From an uncultured Lacticaseibacillus sp. (GTDB lineage: Bacteria > Bacillota > Bacilli > Lactobacillales > Lactobacillaceae), in assembly GCA_934370925.1 (NCBI GenBank), contig CAKRNG010000032.1, positions 1 to 21,791 on the forward strand: DNA of 21,791 nucleotides, in the 5' to 3' direction. Below the pieces are notes generated by a model that saw only the letters and a program-made list of their open reading frames with translations, did not search any database and had not been told where the DNA came from. Position numbers and translations under genes: made by a program. This document shows positions 15,715-21,791 of this stretch, piece by piece (position 1 is the stretch's first letter; the number at the start of each line of letters is the position of its first letter).

Positions 15715-15727
15715 TAGGGTGGCATTC

Positions 15728-15877
15728 TTGAAGACGAAGTGGTTGATTATCTGGCTTTTGGCGTTGCTCGTTTTGGGTATTTTTGCCTACGCAATGAAGA
15801 ATGCCTTGTTTTTAGGGACAATACTGACGATTTTAATCACGTTGATTATTTTGTGGATGTTTACCAAGACCCAGTGA
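15728..15877 (+). CDS. 49-residue two-helix membrane protein
   Basis: A TTG start at 15728, preceded by AGGGTGG about 6 nt upstream, opens a 49-residue frame beginning MKTKWLIIWLLALLVLGIF, then a second hydrophobic stretch FLGTILTILITLIILWMF, and ends KTQ. It has a positively charged N-terminus and two helices with a short loop. It begins 13 bp after the preceding membrane gene and ends before a terminator, so it fits as the second gene of that unit. There is no family recognition, and the TTG start is the main doubt. Confidence 0.5.
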   Translation: MKTKWLIIWLLALLVLGIFAYAMKNALFLGTILTILITLIILWMFTKTQ

Positions 15878-15890
15878 TTGAACGCGTAAA

Positions 15891-15923
15891 GGGGGATTTT
15901 GCCACGGCAAGATTCTCTTTTTT
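15891..15923 (+). terminator. Intrinsic terminator before recX
   Basis: The stem GGATTTTGCC/GGCAAGATTC (two G-U pairs) with a 2-nt gap at the tip is followed by TCTTTTTTG. Confidence 0.7.
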
Positions 15924-15934
15924 GTTGATTTGCA

Positions 15935-15964
15935 TTGACGTCATGCAGCGAGCGGTCTTATGAT
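15935..15964 (+). promoter_or_regulatory. recX promoter
   Basis: TTGACG (15935-15940), an 18-nt spacer, then TATGAT (15959-15964). No LexA box was seen around it. Confidence 0.55.
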
Positions 15965-16015
15965 GAAGAGATAAACAGTGCGAACGTGTGTACGTAAAAC
16001 ATGAAGGAGAAATGA

Positions 16016-16807
16016 ATGCCTACAATTACGCGAATTTCGGCGCAAAAACGTGCCGGACGATATAACGTCGATATTGATGGTCAATATGCTTTTCCGATTG
16101 CAGAGTCAACGCTCATTAAATACCGGCTTGCAAAAGGGGTTGTGCTCTCGGCCGAACAAATGGCGGCGCTCCAGCACGAAGATGAGGGTGCGCGCGCCTT
16201 CAGTAAGGCCGTCGCTTACCTGTCAAGTTCGCCACGAACGGTGTACCAGGTACGGACGCACCTCAAAGATAAAGAATTTGCGGATGAAGCAATCGAGGCG
16301 GCCATTGACCGTCTTGCCGACATGCATTATTTGGATGACGCGCAGTATGCAGCCGAATTCCTCGCGACGAATTTGCGTGGGGGTGACAGGGGGCCGCGCG
16401 CACTTGCACAATGGTTGCGGCAACGGGGGATTGATGCCTATTTAATTGGGGATATTTTGGCGACCCAGACAGACGCACAGATATTAACGGTGGCGCGACG
16501 GACGGCGGCAAAATTGTTACGCCAGTCGGGGTCGCGCAGTCACGGTGCGTTGGTGCAACGGGCACAGCAAACGCTGATGCAAAAAGGATTTAGTCGGGAT
16601 GTCATTGAACAAGCCATTGAACTGGAAGAACCTGAACCTGATGAAGAACGGGAAGATGATTTGCTCCGTGAACAGGCCAGCAAACTGTGGCGCCAGAAAA
16701 AACAGTATCAAGGTTACGAACGCCGAATGAAGGTGAAACAGGCCCTCTACCGTAAAGGATTTGATCTAGACGCGATTGACCATGTGCTGGACGAACTTGC
16801 GGAATGA
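16016..16807 (+). CDS. recX: Recombination regulator RecX
   Basis: A 263-residue RecX, a cytoplasmic protein that binds RecA filaments and modulates recombination. It is built from repeated three-helix modules, visible as related segments: SKAVAYLSSSPRTVYQVRTHL with EAIDRLADMHYLDDAQYA, then GPRALAQWLRQRGID, VQRAQQTLMQKGFSRDVIEQAI, and RMKVKQALYRKGFDLDAI. An N-terminal beta-strand region (about 1-45) and the roughly 260-residue length are typical of lactobacillar RecX. The ATG at 16016 follows AAGGAGA; an ATG 4 nt earlier is out of frame. It stands apart from recA here, with its own promoter. Confidence 0.9.
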   Translation: MPTITRISAQKRAGRYNVDIDGQYAFPIAESTLIKYRLAKGVVLSAEQMAALQHEDEGARAFSKAVAYLSSSPRTVYQVRTHLKDKEFADEAIEAAIDRLADMHYLDDAQYAAEFLATNLRGGDRGPRALAQWLRQRGIDAYLIGDILATQTDAQILTVARRTAAKLLRQSGSRSHGALVQRAQQTLMQKGFSRDVIEQAIELEEPEPDEEREDDLLREQASKLWRQKKQYQGYERRMKVKQALYRKGFDLDAIDHVLDELAE

Positions 16808-16817
16808 GTTGCCTAGG

Positions 16818-16886
16818 ATGAAGGACATGCTGAAGCCCGACCAAGAAGCGGACGGGGAGACGCTGGTGTGCCGTGACTGCCACTGA
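16818..16886 (+). CDS. Possible 22-residue peptide with CxxC
   Basis: ATG at 16818, 10 nt after the recX stop, opens a frame of 22 residues ending LVCRDCH. The CxxC pair resembles the first half of a zinc ribbon (LVCRDC), but no second half follows. There is only a weak purine stretch (GGAATGAG) upstream. It is either a remnant of a zinc-ribbon gene or chance. Confidence 0.15.
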   Translation: MKDMLKPDQEADGETLVCRDCH

Positions 16887-16914
16887 ATGGTTGCAAGGGC
16901 AGGATTGACTCGAT

Positions 16915-17016
16915 ATGATGGTCATTTTCTATGGCGAACTTTTACCCGCAACCACCACCCAGGACGATTTTTTACGGGTGGCATATGGTATACTTAACGG
17001 CGAATACGAATTATGA
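16915..17016 (+). CDS. Possible 33-residue small protein before DUF402 gene
   Basis: Tandem ATGs at 16915 and 16918 open a 33-residue frame ([20 protein letters not shown] at the start) ending in TGA at 17014-17016, 7 nt before the next gene's start. The codons look protein-like (GAA, GGC, ACC, GCA), and the same frame is also open upstream except for one TGA at 16906. GGGCAGG lies about 11 nt before the ATG. It could be a leader peptide, the tail of a decayed gene, or chance. Confidence 0.25.
   Translation: MMVIFYGELLPATTTQDDFLRVAYGILNGEYEL
16986..16994 (+). promoter_or_regulatory. Extended -10 promoter for DUF402 gene
   Basis: TGGTATACT is an extended -10 element (TG-N-TATACT), 30 nt before the chosen start. 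The -35 region (GATTTT) is weak. Confidence 0.4.
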
Positions 17017-17023
17017 AAGCTGG

Positions 17024-17566
17024 ATGTCTATGCAAATCCCCAAGGAAGGTGACTATGTAGCGCTGCAAAGCTACAAGCACAACGGGAAACTGCACCGGAC
17101 ATGGCGGGATACCATGGTCCTGAAGACCAGCGAAGATGCACTCATTGGGTGTAACGACCATACGCTCGTGACGGAAAGTGACGGGCGGCGGTGGATTACA
17201 CGCGAGCCTGCAATTGTATATTTTCACCGGCACTACTGGTTCAACGTCATCGCGATGATTCGCGAAGGCGGCGTTAGTTATTACTGTAACCTGGGCAGTC
17301 CGTTTACGATGGACGGCGAGGCGCTGAAGTATATTGACTACGACCTAGACGTGAAGGTGTTCCCAGATGGGGAAAAGCGGCTCCTGGACGTTGATGAGTA
17401 CGAGGAGCACAGTCAGATGTGGCACTACCCACAGACGACGGATCATATTCTCAAAACCAACGTGCGGATCTTGGTTGACTGGATTAACCACGGTAAGGGG
17501 CCGTTCTCACAGGCGTACATCGATCTGTGGTACAACCGCTATCTTCAACTTTCCCACCATGTTTAG
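17024..17566 (+). CDS. DUF402 nucleoside di-/triphosphate phosphatase (YgaC/Ntdp-like)
   Basis: A 180-residue cytoplasmic protein of the DUF402 family, whose staphylococcal member hydrolyses nucleoside tri- and diphosphates with a divalent metal. The hallmark blocks are all present: [68 protein letters not shown] and [14 protein letters not shown]. The frame is open back to 16931, but family alignments start at about MSMQIPKEG, so 17024 is chosen; 17030 (178 residues) is equally possible because both ribosome sites are weak. A terminator follows at 17578. It is probably a housekeeping gene unrelated to its neighbours. Confidence 0.85.
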   Translation: MSMQIPKEGDYVALQSYKHNGKLHRTWRDTMVLKTSEDALIGCNDHTLVTESDGRRWITREPAIVYFHRHYWFNVIAMIREGGVSYYCNLGSPFTMDGEALKYIDYDLDVKVFPDGEKRLLDVDEYEEHSQMWHYPQTTDHILKTNVRILVDWINHGKGPFSQAYIDLWYNRYLQLSHHV

Positions 17567-17577
17567 TGAATGAAGTG

Positions 17578-17608
17578 GGCGCGGGTCGTATTAGATCCGT
17601 GCCTTTTT
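17578..17608 (+). terminator. Intrinsic terminator after DUF402 gene
   Basis: Stem GGCGCGGGTC/GATCCGTGCC (two G-U pairs), 6-nt loop, T5 tract. Confidence 0.75.
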
Positions 17609-17680
17609 CAACGTCAGAGATTGCGCCATGATGTCTGTTGGCGGGTCTCCTGAAGATTTTAAATAAAGGAGTTTTTTATA

Positions 17681-18202
17681 ATGGAAAAAAAGGAACCAGT
17701 TCGCGTTTCGGCCGTTCGCTTTATTGGGCACACCTACACGGAGGCGAACGCTTCAGAAAATGATTCTTACCAGGAAGCCTGGATGGGGTTTGAGGACAGT
17801 GGTGCATTTGATGTGCTCGACCAACTCGCAGACACGCCCAACCGGAGCAGCTTGGTCATCTTCTCACCTTATGGGAAGATGGTCTACTGGATTGGGAGCG
17901 TGGTACCTGCTGAAACGCCTGTCCCAGATGGGTTGCAGAAGTTCGACTTGCCGGCATACACGGCAGCCACGTTAACGAAGAAGGCGTCCATGATGTTGAA
18001 TGGCTATCCTGTTGGGACGGCGATTCAGCAAGGCGCCACGGCCCTTGATCTGGCGGGATTTGACTTGCCCGAGTACATTGGGCAGACCGCGACCCCTTAC
18101 TATGTTGAACGGTATAATTTGACGGATGGCCATGTCAGCGAAGTTGCCTACACGGTTTACGTGGGGGACGATATTGATTACGGGTTTGATGATGTTGAGT
18201 AG
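17681..18202 (+). CDS. GyrI-like effector-binding domain protein (tentative)
   Basis: A 173-residue soluble acidic protein. The central part (VYWIGSVVPAETPVPDGLQK followed by FDLPAYTAATL) resembles the second half of GyrI-like/AraC effector-binding domains, where a strand-turn 'P-x-G-hydrophobic-LPA' pattern is typical; the similarity is by eye only. It lacks a DNA-binding domain, so if the call is right it would be a stand-alone small-molecule-binding protein. The ATG at 17681 follows AAGGAG by 9 nt. It is monocistronic, with a strong terminator behind it. Unknown function remains the safe alternative. Confidence 0.55.
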   Translation: MEKKEPVRVSAVRFIGHTYTEANASENDSYQEAWMGFEDSGAFDVLDQLADTPNRSSLVIFSPYGKMVYWIGSVVPAETPVPDGLQKFDLPAYTAATLTKKASMMLNGYPVGTAIQQGATALDLAGFDLPEYIGQTATPYYVERYNLTDGHVSEVAYTVYVGDDIDYGFDDVE

Positions 18203-18235
18203 GTGGTAAAGAAGTCACTTATGTTTATTTAGAAA

Positions 18236-18286
18236 GAATACCCCCAGTAGAATGCCTGAAAAGCAGGTACTACTGGGGGTATTTTT
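18236..18286. terminator. Bidirectional terminator, 14-bp stem
   Basis: AATACCCCCAGTAG (18237-18250) pairs perfectly with CTACTGGGGGTATT (18270-18283), with an inner CCTG/CAGG stem, and is followed by TTTTT on the plus strand and a T-rich stretch on the minus strand. It serves the two convergent genes. Confidence 0.85.
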
Positions 18287-18298
18287 AATTATGGCTAT

Positions 18299-18760
18299 TT
18301 ACTTGATGGAGAGTGCATCAAACTCTAAGTAACCCGAAATGCAGAGGGAGACGAAGAGGACGGTGACAATCCACCCGATTAAGGTACCGGAGAGAAAGTC
18401 GAACCCCGCGCGTCCCTGAAACAGGTAGCCGATTGTGAGGATGCTCAGTGTGCTGACACCCGCATCGATGGCGAGGTTTGCGTATTGTTTACCGCGTTTC
18501 GCTGAGTCGAGCATAAAAAGGCGAATGATGCGCCGGTTGAAACGGAACGTATACTTGCCGAGGATGCGCAACGGGCGCTCGAGGGGGATTTTCAGGAAAT
18601 ACAACATCACGGTACCAACGACGGCGCCCACAATGATGCGCCAAGGACTAGATGCGTGGGCGACCAAGACGTTGTACGAAACGCCAATGATGGCCACGGC
18701 ACAGAGGTAGGGAACGATGAACATGAGGGTGAAGATGAATGATGCTTTGCGCTGTGACAT
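18299..18760 (-). CDS. Four-helix membrane protein, unknown function
   Basis: A 153-residue protein with four predicted membrane segments (about 8-28, 41-57, 97-115, 124-146). A basic cytoplasmic-type loop containing FRFNRRIIRLF and DSAKRGKQ lies between helices 2 and 3. It ends LEFDALSIK. The ATG at 18760 has a strong AAGGAGGGG ribosome site. A TATAAT -10 box lies on the minus strand at 18793-18798, so it may be expressed separately from the GNAT gene 58 bp upstream on the same strand. No family is recognised. Confidence 0.7.
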   Translation of the reverse strand: MSQRKASFIFTLMFIVPYLCAVAIIGVSYNVLVAHASSPWRIIVGAVVGTVMLYFLKIPLERPLRILGKYTFRFNRRIIRLFMLDSAKRGKQYANLAIDAGVSTLSILTIGYLFQGRAGFDFLSGTLIGWIVTVLFVSLCISGYLEFDALSIK

Positions 18761-18792
18761 AATGCCCCTCCTTGAGTTAATTACTTATCCTT

Positions 18793-18822
18793 ATTATACC
18801 GCAACGATGGGGGAAGTCTTAA
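18793..18822 (-). promoter_or_regulatory. Promoter of the four-helix membrane protein
   Basis: Read on the minus strand: TTAAGA (18817-18822), an 18-nt spacer, and TATAAT (18793-18798). The -35 box just overlaps the end of the GNAT gene. Confidence 0.4.
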
Positions 18823-19259
18823 GCCTTGGTTGAATAAGCCATTTCGCGGTGACGAATGCCGGCCTCGATGAATTCGGGTTTGTCAGTGTAAGCAAAGCCG
18901 AGACTTTCGTAGAAGCCGGTTGCGTGAACTTGGGCGCCGAGAACGAGCTTTTCAACGTGATTGGCTTCAGCGTAGGCAATTGCGGCCTGCATAATCTCTC
19001 GACCCAAGCCAGTCCCACGTGCAGCCTTCATGACGGCGACGCGTTGGACGTGATAGCCGTACGGTTCGGGGTTGAGGCGGAGGGTTGCGAGTGGTTCGTT
19101 CTGATCATTATAGCCGACAAAGTAGAGACAATCTTTTTCATCATCGTCGACTTCGAGGTCTGCGGGAACATGTTGTTCAGCCACGAAGACGGCCTCCCGA
19201 ATCTTAACACTGTCACGATGAATCTGTTCGTCTGTATAAAGTGCACGTTTAATCTGCAT
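18819..19259 (-). CDS. GNAT family N-acetyltransferase
   Basis: A 146-residue acetyltransferase of the GNAT fold (YjcF/ElaA-like by eye), transferring an acetyl group from acetyl-CoA to an unknown amine. The N-terminal part has VKIREAVFVAEQHVPADLE followed by an acidic DDDEKDCLYFVGY stretch. Motif A, VQRVAVMKAARGTGLGREIM, carries the CoA pyrophosphate-binding RGTGLG. Motif B follows with LVLGAQVHATGFYESLGFAY, and the tail IRHREM is common in this subgroup. GGAGG lies upstream of the ATG at 19259, and a minus-strand TATAAT at 19290-19295. It could form a unit with the membrane gene downstream. The substrate is unknown. Confidence 0.88.
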   Translation of the reverse strand: MQIKRALYTDEQIHRDSVKIREAVFVAEQHVPADLEVDDDEKDCLYFVGYNDQNEPLATLRLNPEPYGYHVQRVAVMKAARGTGLGREIMQAAIAYAEANHVEKLVLGAQVHATGFYESLGFAYTDKPEFIEAGIRHREMAYSTKA

Positions 19260-19408
19260 GTTGTGTTCCTCCGTTTCGCGTTACCACTTATTATACTTGA
19301 AAAGTAACCGCGTAAATTATATATTTCATCTTCATTGCAAATACCATCGTCGTGGGGGGATGGCGTATACTTAAATGAACTAAGAAATCGTTAAAGGTTG
19401 GGTTTTCC

Positions 19409-20032
19409 ATGTTAGATAATCTTCTGAATATCGTGATTCATAATCTCCTCGTGCGGGAGCTATTTATTGTCTTCCTCATCGTGATGGTGATTGTGGCCTA
19501 TGTTCACCGTTACGTGAACGCGTCGAAGGCAGATTATTCACGAACACGGGCGCGGCGGATGACCAAGACAGTTGGGCAAACGCGAACCCGATTGATTGTA
19601 CTCGTCATTCTGCTCGTGGCGGTCTTGGGTTACGATCGGGTGTACCCAATGTTAACGCACCAAACAACGCAGACACACCAGGTGGCAAAGGCGTCTTCAT
19701 CCAAGCACACCGTGAAGAAGGTCGCGGCGACGAAGAAGAAGAAAACGTCAACGTCTTCCAGTTCAGCGACGTCTTCTTCATCGTCGACCACTGTGGATGA
19801 TGGCCCACTGACGAAGAAAAAGGCAGCGCAAATTGTGGCCAATTATTACGCGCAGAATCCAGGCGAGTCAGCAGATGCGTCAGAAACGTACAAGTGCACG
19901 CAACGTGGTAACGGGAGTGCAAATATTGCGGTGTACATCGTGACGGGTTACAAAAAGGACGCCAGCAATCAACTCGTGCAGACCCACACGTATTGGGTTT
20001 ACCCGAACCAGAAGTTTGCGGTGCAGCAGTAA
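19409..20032 (+). CDS. Two-helix membrane protein with Lys/Ser/Thr linker
   Basis: A 207-residue protein: helix 1 (about 14-33), a basic Arg-rich loop (45-61, TRARRMTKTVGQTRTR), helix 2 (62-79), a low-complexity linker (about 85-133) with KKVAATKKKKTSTSSSS and more Ser/Thr, then a compact C-terminal domain (134-207) beginning LTKKKAAQIVANYYAQNPG. The basic loop suggests it is cytoplasmic, putting the C-terminal domain outside the cell, with the Ser/Thr linker as a wall-spanning spacer. The ribosome site is weak (AAAGG about 13 nt upstream), and a TATACT box lies at 19366-19371. No family is recognised, though small secreted lactobacillar proteins with the same layout are common. Confidence 0.7.
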   Translation: MLDNLLNIVIHNLLVRELFIVFLIVMVIVAYVHRYVNASKADYSRTRARRMTKTVGQTRTRLIVLVILLVAVLGYDRVYPMLTHQTTQTHQVAKASSSKHTVKKVAATKKKKTSTSSSSATSSSSSTTVDDGPLTKKKAAQIVANYYAQNPGESADASETYKCTQRGNGSANIAVYIVTGYKKDASNQLVQTHTYWVYPNQKFAVQQ

Positions 20033-20048
20033 CACGAACGGCTAAGTT

Positions 20049-20106
20049 AAAAGCGCGCGGCAGACAGAAATCCGATGTTGGATTTCTGCCTGCCGCGCGC
20101 TTTTTT
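20049..20106. terminator. Very long GC-rich terminator hairpin
   Basis: AAAGCGCGCGGCAG..CAGAAATCC pairs with GGATTTCTG..CTGCCGCGCGCTTT (one mismatch, 6-nt loop) and is followed by TTTTTT. The opposite strand has TTTTAACTT after the stem, so it may also end the convergent membrane gene. Confidence 0.9.
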
Positions 20107-20116
20107 AGACCCGATT

Positions 20117-20419
20117 TTATGAGAACAATACCGTATTCGTTCCGGTCACGTACAGGATGTAGAGTGCCGCAACCAGAAGATTGATAATAAATGACATGGC
20201 GATAATGCCAAAGCGGAAGGTGAAGGGGTGGTAGCCACCATCGGCCCAGTAACGGGCACGGCGCCGACCGTTAAACTTAAACGCCAAGATGAGGAGCAGC
20301 AGGGTGATGATGATTTGCACACCCGCCCCGACGGTAATGAGTGCCGGTGTCCCAGTCTGTGCTAAAAAGAAGTAACAAATGGCCGCCGCGGCATCGAGTA
20401 AAATTGCAAGAAATGTCAT
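20117..20419 (-). CDS. Three-helix small membrane protein, unknown
   Basis: A 100-residue hydrophobic protein with three predicted membrane segments (about 3-20, 26-47, 70-93) and a basic cytoplasmic-type loop with KFNGRRRARYW between helices 2 and 3. The ATG at 20419 follows TGGAGG. A minus-strand TATAAT lies at 20473-20478, with a weak -35. It is monocistronic, ending at the large hairpin shared with the preceding gene. No family is recognised. Confidence 0.7.
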   Translation of the reverse strand: MTFLAILLDAAAAICYFFLAQTGTPALITVGAGVQIIITLLLLILAFKFNGRRRARYWADGGYHPFTFRFGIIAMSFIINLLVAALYILYVTGTNTVLFS

Positions 20420-20472
20420 AATGAACCTCCAAATTGATGAAACCCGGGATATGCGGGATTCCTGTTATTGAC

Positions 20473-20478
20473 ATTATA
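20473..20478 (-). promoter_or_regulatory. -10 box for the three-helix membrane protein
   Basis: TATAAT on the minus strand, 54 nt upstream of the ATG at 20419; the -35 is poor. The rest of 20479-20590 shows no gene and no clear signal. Confidence 0.35.
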
Positions 20479-20591
20479 CAATGATGCAGCTCGGGAAAAC
20501 ACGGTCTTTGGGCGGAGAGAAAGGTGTATTACGAAATATTGAATTTGGGTCAAGTGATATTAAGGAAGATTTTGGGTCGTTTAATCTTTTT

Positions 20592-20605
20592 TGAAAGCGG
20601 TTGTA
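20592..20605 (+). promoter_or_regulatory. cre-like sequence before surface protein gene
   Basis: TGAAAGCGGTTGTA has the left half of the cre consensus but an imperfect right half. It overlaps the putative -35. Confidence 0.3.
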
Positions 20606-20628
20606 AAAAACTGTGGTAAGATTATATG
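20601..20628 (+). promoter_or_regulatory. Possible promoter of surface protein gene
   Basis: TTGTAA (20601-20606), a 16-nt spacer, TATATG (20623-20628). This is a moderate match about 70 nt before the ATG at 20697. Confidence 0.35.
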
Positions 20629-20696
20629 ATTAATATATGAACTGATAATGATGGATGTTGTTAATTTTACGATTATGGTGAGAGGGGTTGAATGGA

Positions 20697-21780
20697 ATGA
20701 AAAAGTTGATGGCAGTGTTATTGAGTACAACGACCGCGGCCTTCCTTCTAAGTGTGCCTAATGTCGTTTTGGGGGTATGTGGAAACCGATAATGGTCAGA
20801 TAACGACGGATATAAGTGAAGATGAAAGTCAGACAGCGAACGAAACGGAAGCGTTGGATGCTGAAACAGAGGACAGGGTGGAAGATAAAGAAACTGAAGG
20901 ATGTGACCAACAAGCGGATATTAGTGATGTCGACGTGAATGAAACTGAAGCGGGAGTTACGAATGGTGAAAGTTTTGATGAAGGTATCAACAATACAGAT
21001 GTTGATACTATTCATGGAAGCGATGAGACTGCTGATAGTCAGGTAATTAATGAGCAAACTAGTGATGTTAATAGTAGTGTGGCTGGCGAAGGAACACTTT
21101 TAACGGAGTCCAGTAAATCCGCTAATTCTGAGCAATCAGAACCAGTTAAAGTTAGTGCAGATAATGAATATTCTGACGAACGGGTAGCCAGTGACGTGTA
21201 CCGGGACACAGAAAGTTACGTACAACAGTCAGTGACTTTAGATGATGAGACCATAGAAAGTAAAACTGGAACAATCGTAATCGATGCACCTGGGGATGAC
21301 GTAAAAGTAGCTGGCTATGACGAATATCGAGAATGGCCGAATGCTTCATTCACGTATCCAAAGCCACTTGAAGATATGGGGAATGTTGCTCCTGTAGGTC
21401 GTGTGACATATGGTACGGAATTGACTTATACCGATGTGGTAATCAATAATCTTGAAACGTGGTATCAAATTAATGACAATGAGTGGATTGCTTCTACTGT
21501 TTTGGGAAGATATACAATTGATATGCTTACTGAATATGCATTTTATCTTGATGAAGTTGAAATAGGTCCAGATAACCACACCACCAATACTGATGAGCCT
21601 GTGATTAATGACATTCCAATAGATACAGAAAAAGAAATAAATATATCTGATTTTATCGACTCTGTCATAAAAATTGAAGAGGAATGTTATTTTGTTGTTG
21701 AAGCCGAAACAGAATCTGGTGGTAAGGTCATATGTGAGACAAGGCCTCTCTCAAGTATAATGACTTCCATAGAGGAATGA
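20697..21780 (+). pseudogene. Secreted acidic surface protein, frameshifted after signal peptide
   Basis: The ATG at 20697, behind GAGAGGGG, encodes a clear signal peptide (MKKLMAVLLSTTTAAFLL, then SVPNVVLG), but that frame stops at 20790-20792. The body is in the +1 frame and runs 334 residues from Tyr at 20776 to the TGA at 21778. Removing one G from the G5 run at 20771-20775 would join them as ...VVLG-YVETDNGQ..., a 360-residue protein. The body starts with an acidic Asp/Glu/Ser/Thr/Asn stretch (about 150 residues). A segment reading YGTELTYTDVVINNLETWYQ then INDNEWI follows, similar in pattern to SH3-like/SLAP surface modules. No LPXTG or membrane anchor is seen. It could be a true pseudogene, a phase variant, or a base error. 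A GTG at 20752 would give only a leaderless protein. Confidence 0.65.
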
Positions 21781-21791
21781 AGCACGGAGGG
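21781..21791 (+). promoter_or_regulatory. Ribosome-binding site of a gene beyond the window
   Basis: GGAGGG at 21786-21791 directly after the surface protein stop looks like the RBS of a following co-transcribed gene that starts outside the window. Confidence 0.35.

Noticed and set aside
16866..16886. CxxCH heme-binding motif in the 22-residue frame
   Set aside because: There is no signal peptide or cytochrome context; a five-residue match in a tiny frame is expected by chance.
18849..19307. 152-codon plus-strand frame opposite the GNAT gene
   Set aside because: It is the antisense shadow of a clear acetyltransferase and has no RBS.

Overview
The window reads as a chromosomal segment of a moderately GC-rich lactic acid bacterium of the family Lactobacillaceae. 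Supporting signs are a mevalonate pathway with separate thiolase, HMG-CoA reductase and HMG-CoA synthase genes, a TPP/FAD pyruvate oxidase, a nucleoside deoxyribosyltransferase, low-GC Gram-positive style RBSs (GGAGG), U-tract terminators and CcpA cre-like sites. The genus is not assigned. The two ends (about 1-390 and 20420-21791) look more AT-rich and accessory than the middle.

Layout. 1-390: start of a degenerate, probably ISL3-type, transposase and its leader. 394-960: membrane-anchored Mrr-like endonuclease; 1079-1381 (-): small unknown protein. 1691-4151: thiolase + class II HMG-CoA reductase operon, terminator, then 4302-5471 HMG-CoA synthase, which together give mevalonate from acetyl-CoA. 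5828-7594: pyruvate oxidase under a promoter overlapped by a cre-like site, and flanked by two inverted copies of a palindromic intergenic repeat. 7895-8767: MurR/RpiR regulator. 9116-13054: a cell-wall sugar salvage operon, mupG (6-phosphomuramidase) - murQ (etherase) - PTS EIIBCA, behind a cre-like promoter and a roughly 210-nt structured leader. 13111-15010 (-): rlmD-like rRNA methyltransferase then nucleoside deoxyribosyltransferase, sharing a bidirectional terminator with the PTS gene. 15337-15877: two small membrane proteins. 16016-16807: recX. 17024-17566: DUF402 nucleotide phosphatase. 17681-18202: GyrI-like effector-binding protein. 18299-20419: two small membrane proteins, a GNAT acetyltransferase and a membrane protein with a Lys/Ser/Thr linker. 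20697-21780: secreted acidic surface-type protein whose signal peptide and body are in different frames.

How the genes work together. Uptake through the EIIBCA permease would deliver MurNAc-type sugars as 6-phosphates. MupG would split MurNAc-6P-GlcNAc, MurQ would convert MurNAc-6P to GlcNAc-6P plus lactate, and the RpiR regulator beside them probably senses MurNAc-6P. Pyruvate oxidase and this operon both carry cre-like sequences at their promoters, so both are probably held down on preferred sugars. No phage, CRISPR, rRNA or tRNA was seen. The points most worth a second look are the inverted palindromic repeat pair around pox, the structured leader of the mur operon, the frameshifted surface protein at the right end, and tiny ORFs between recX and the DUF402 gene.
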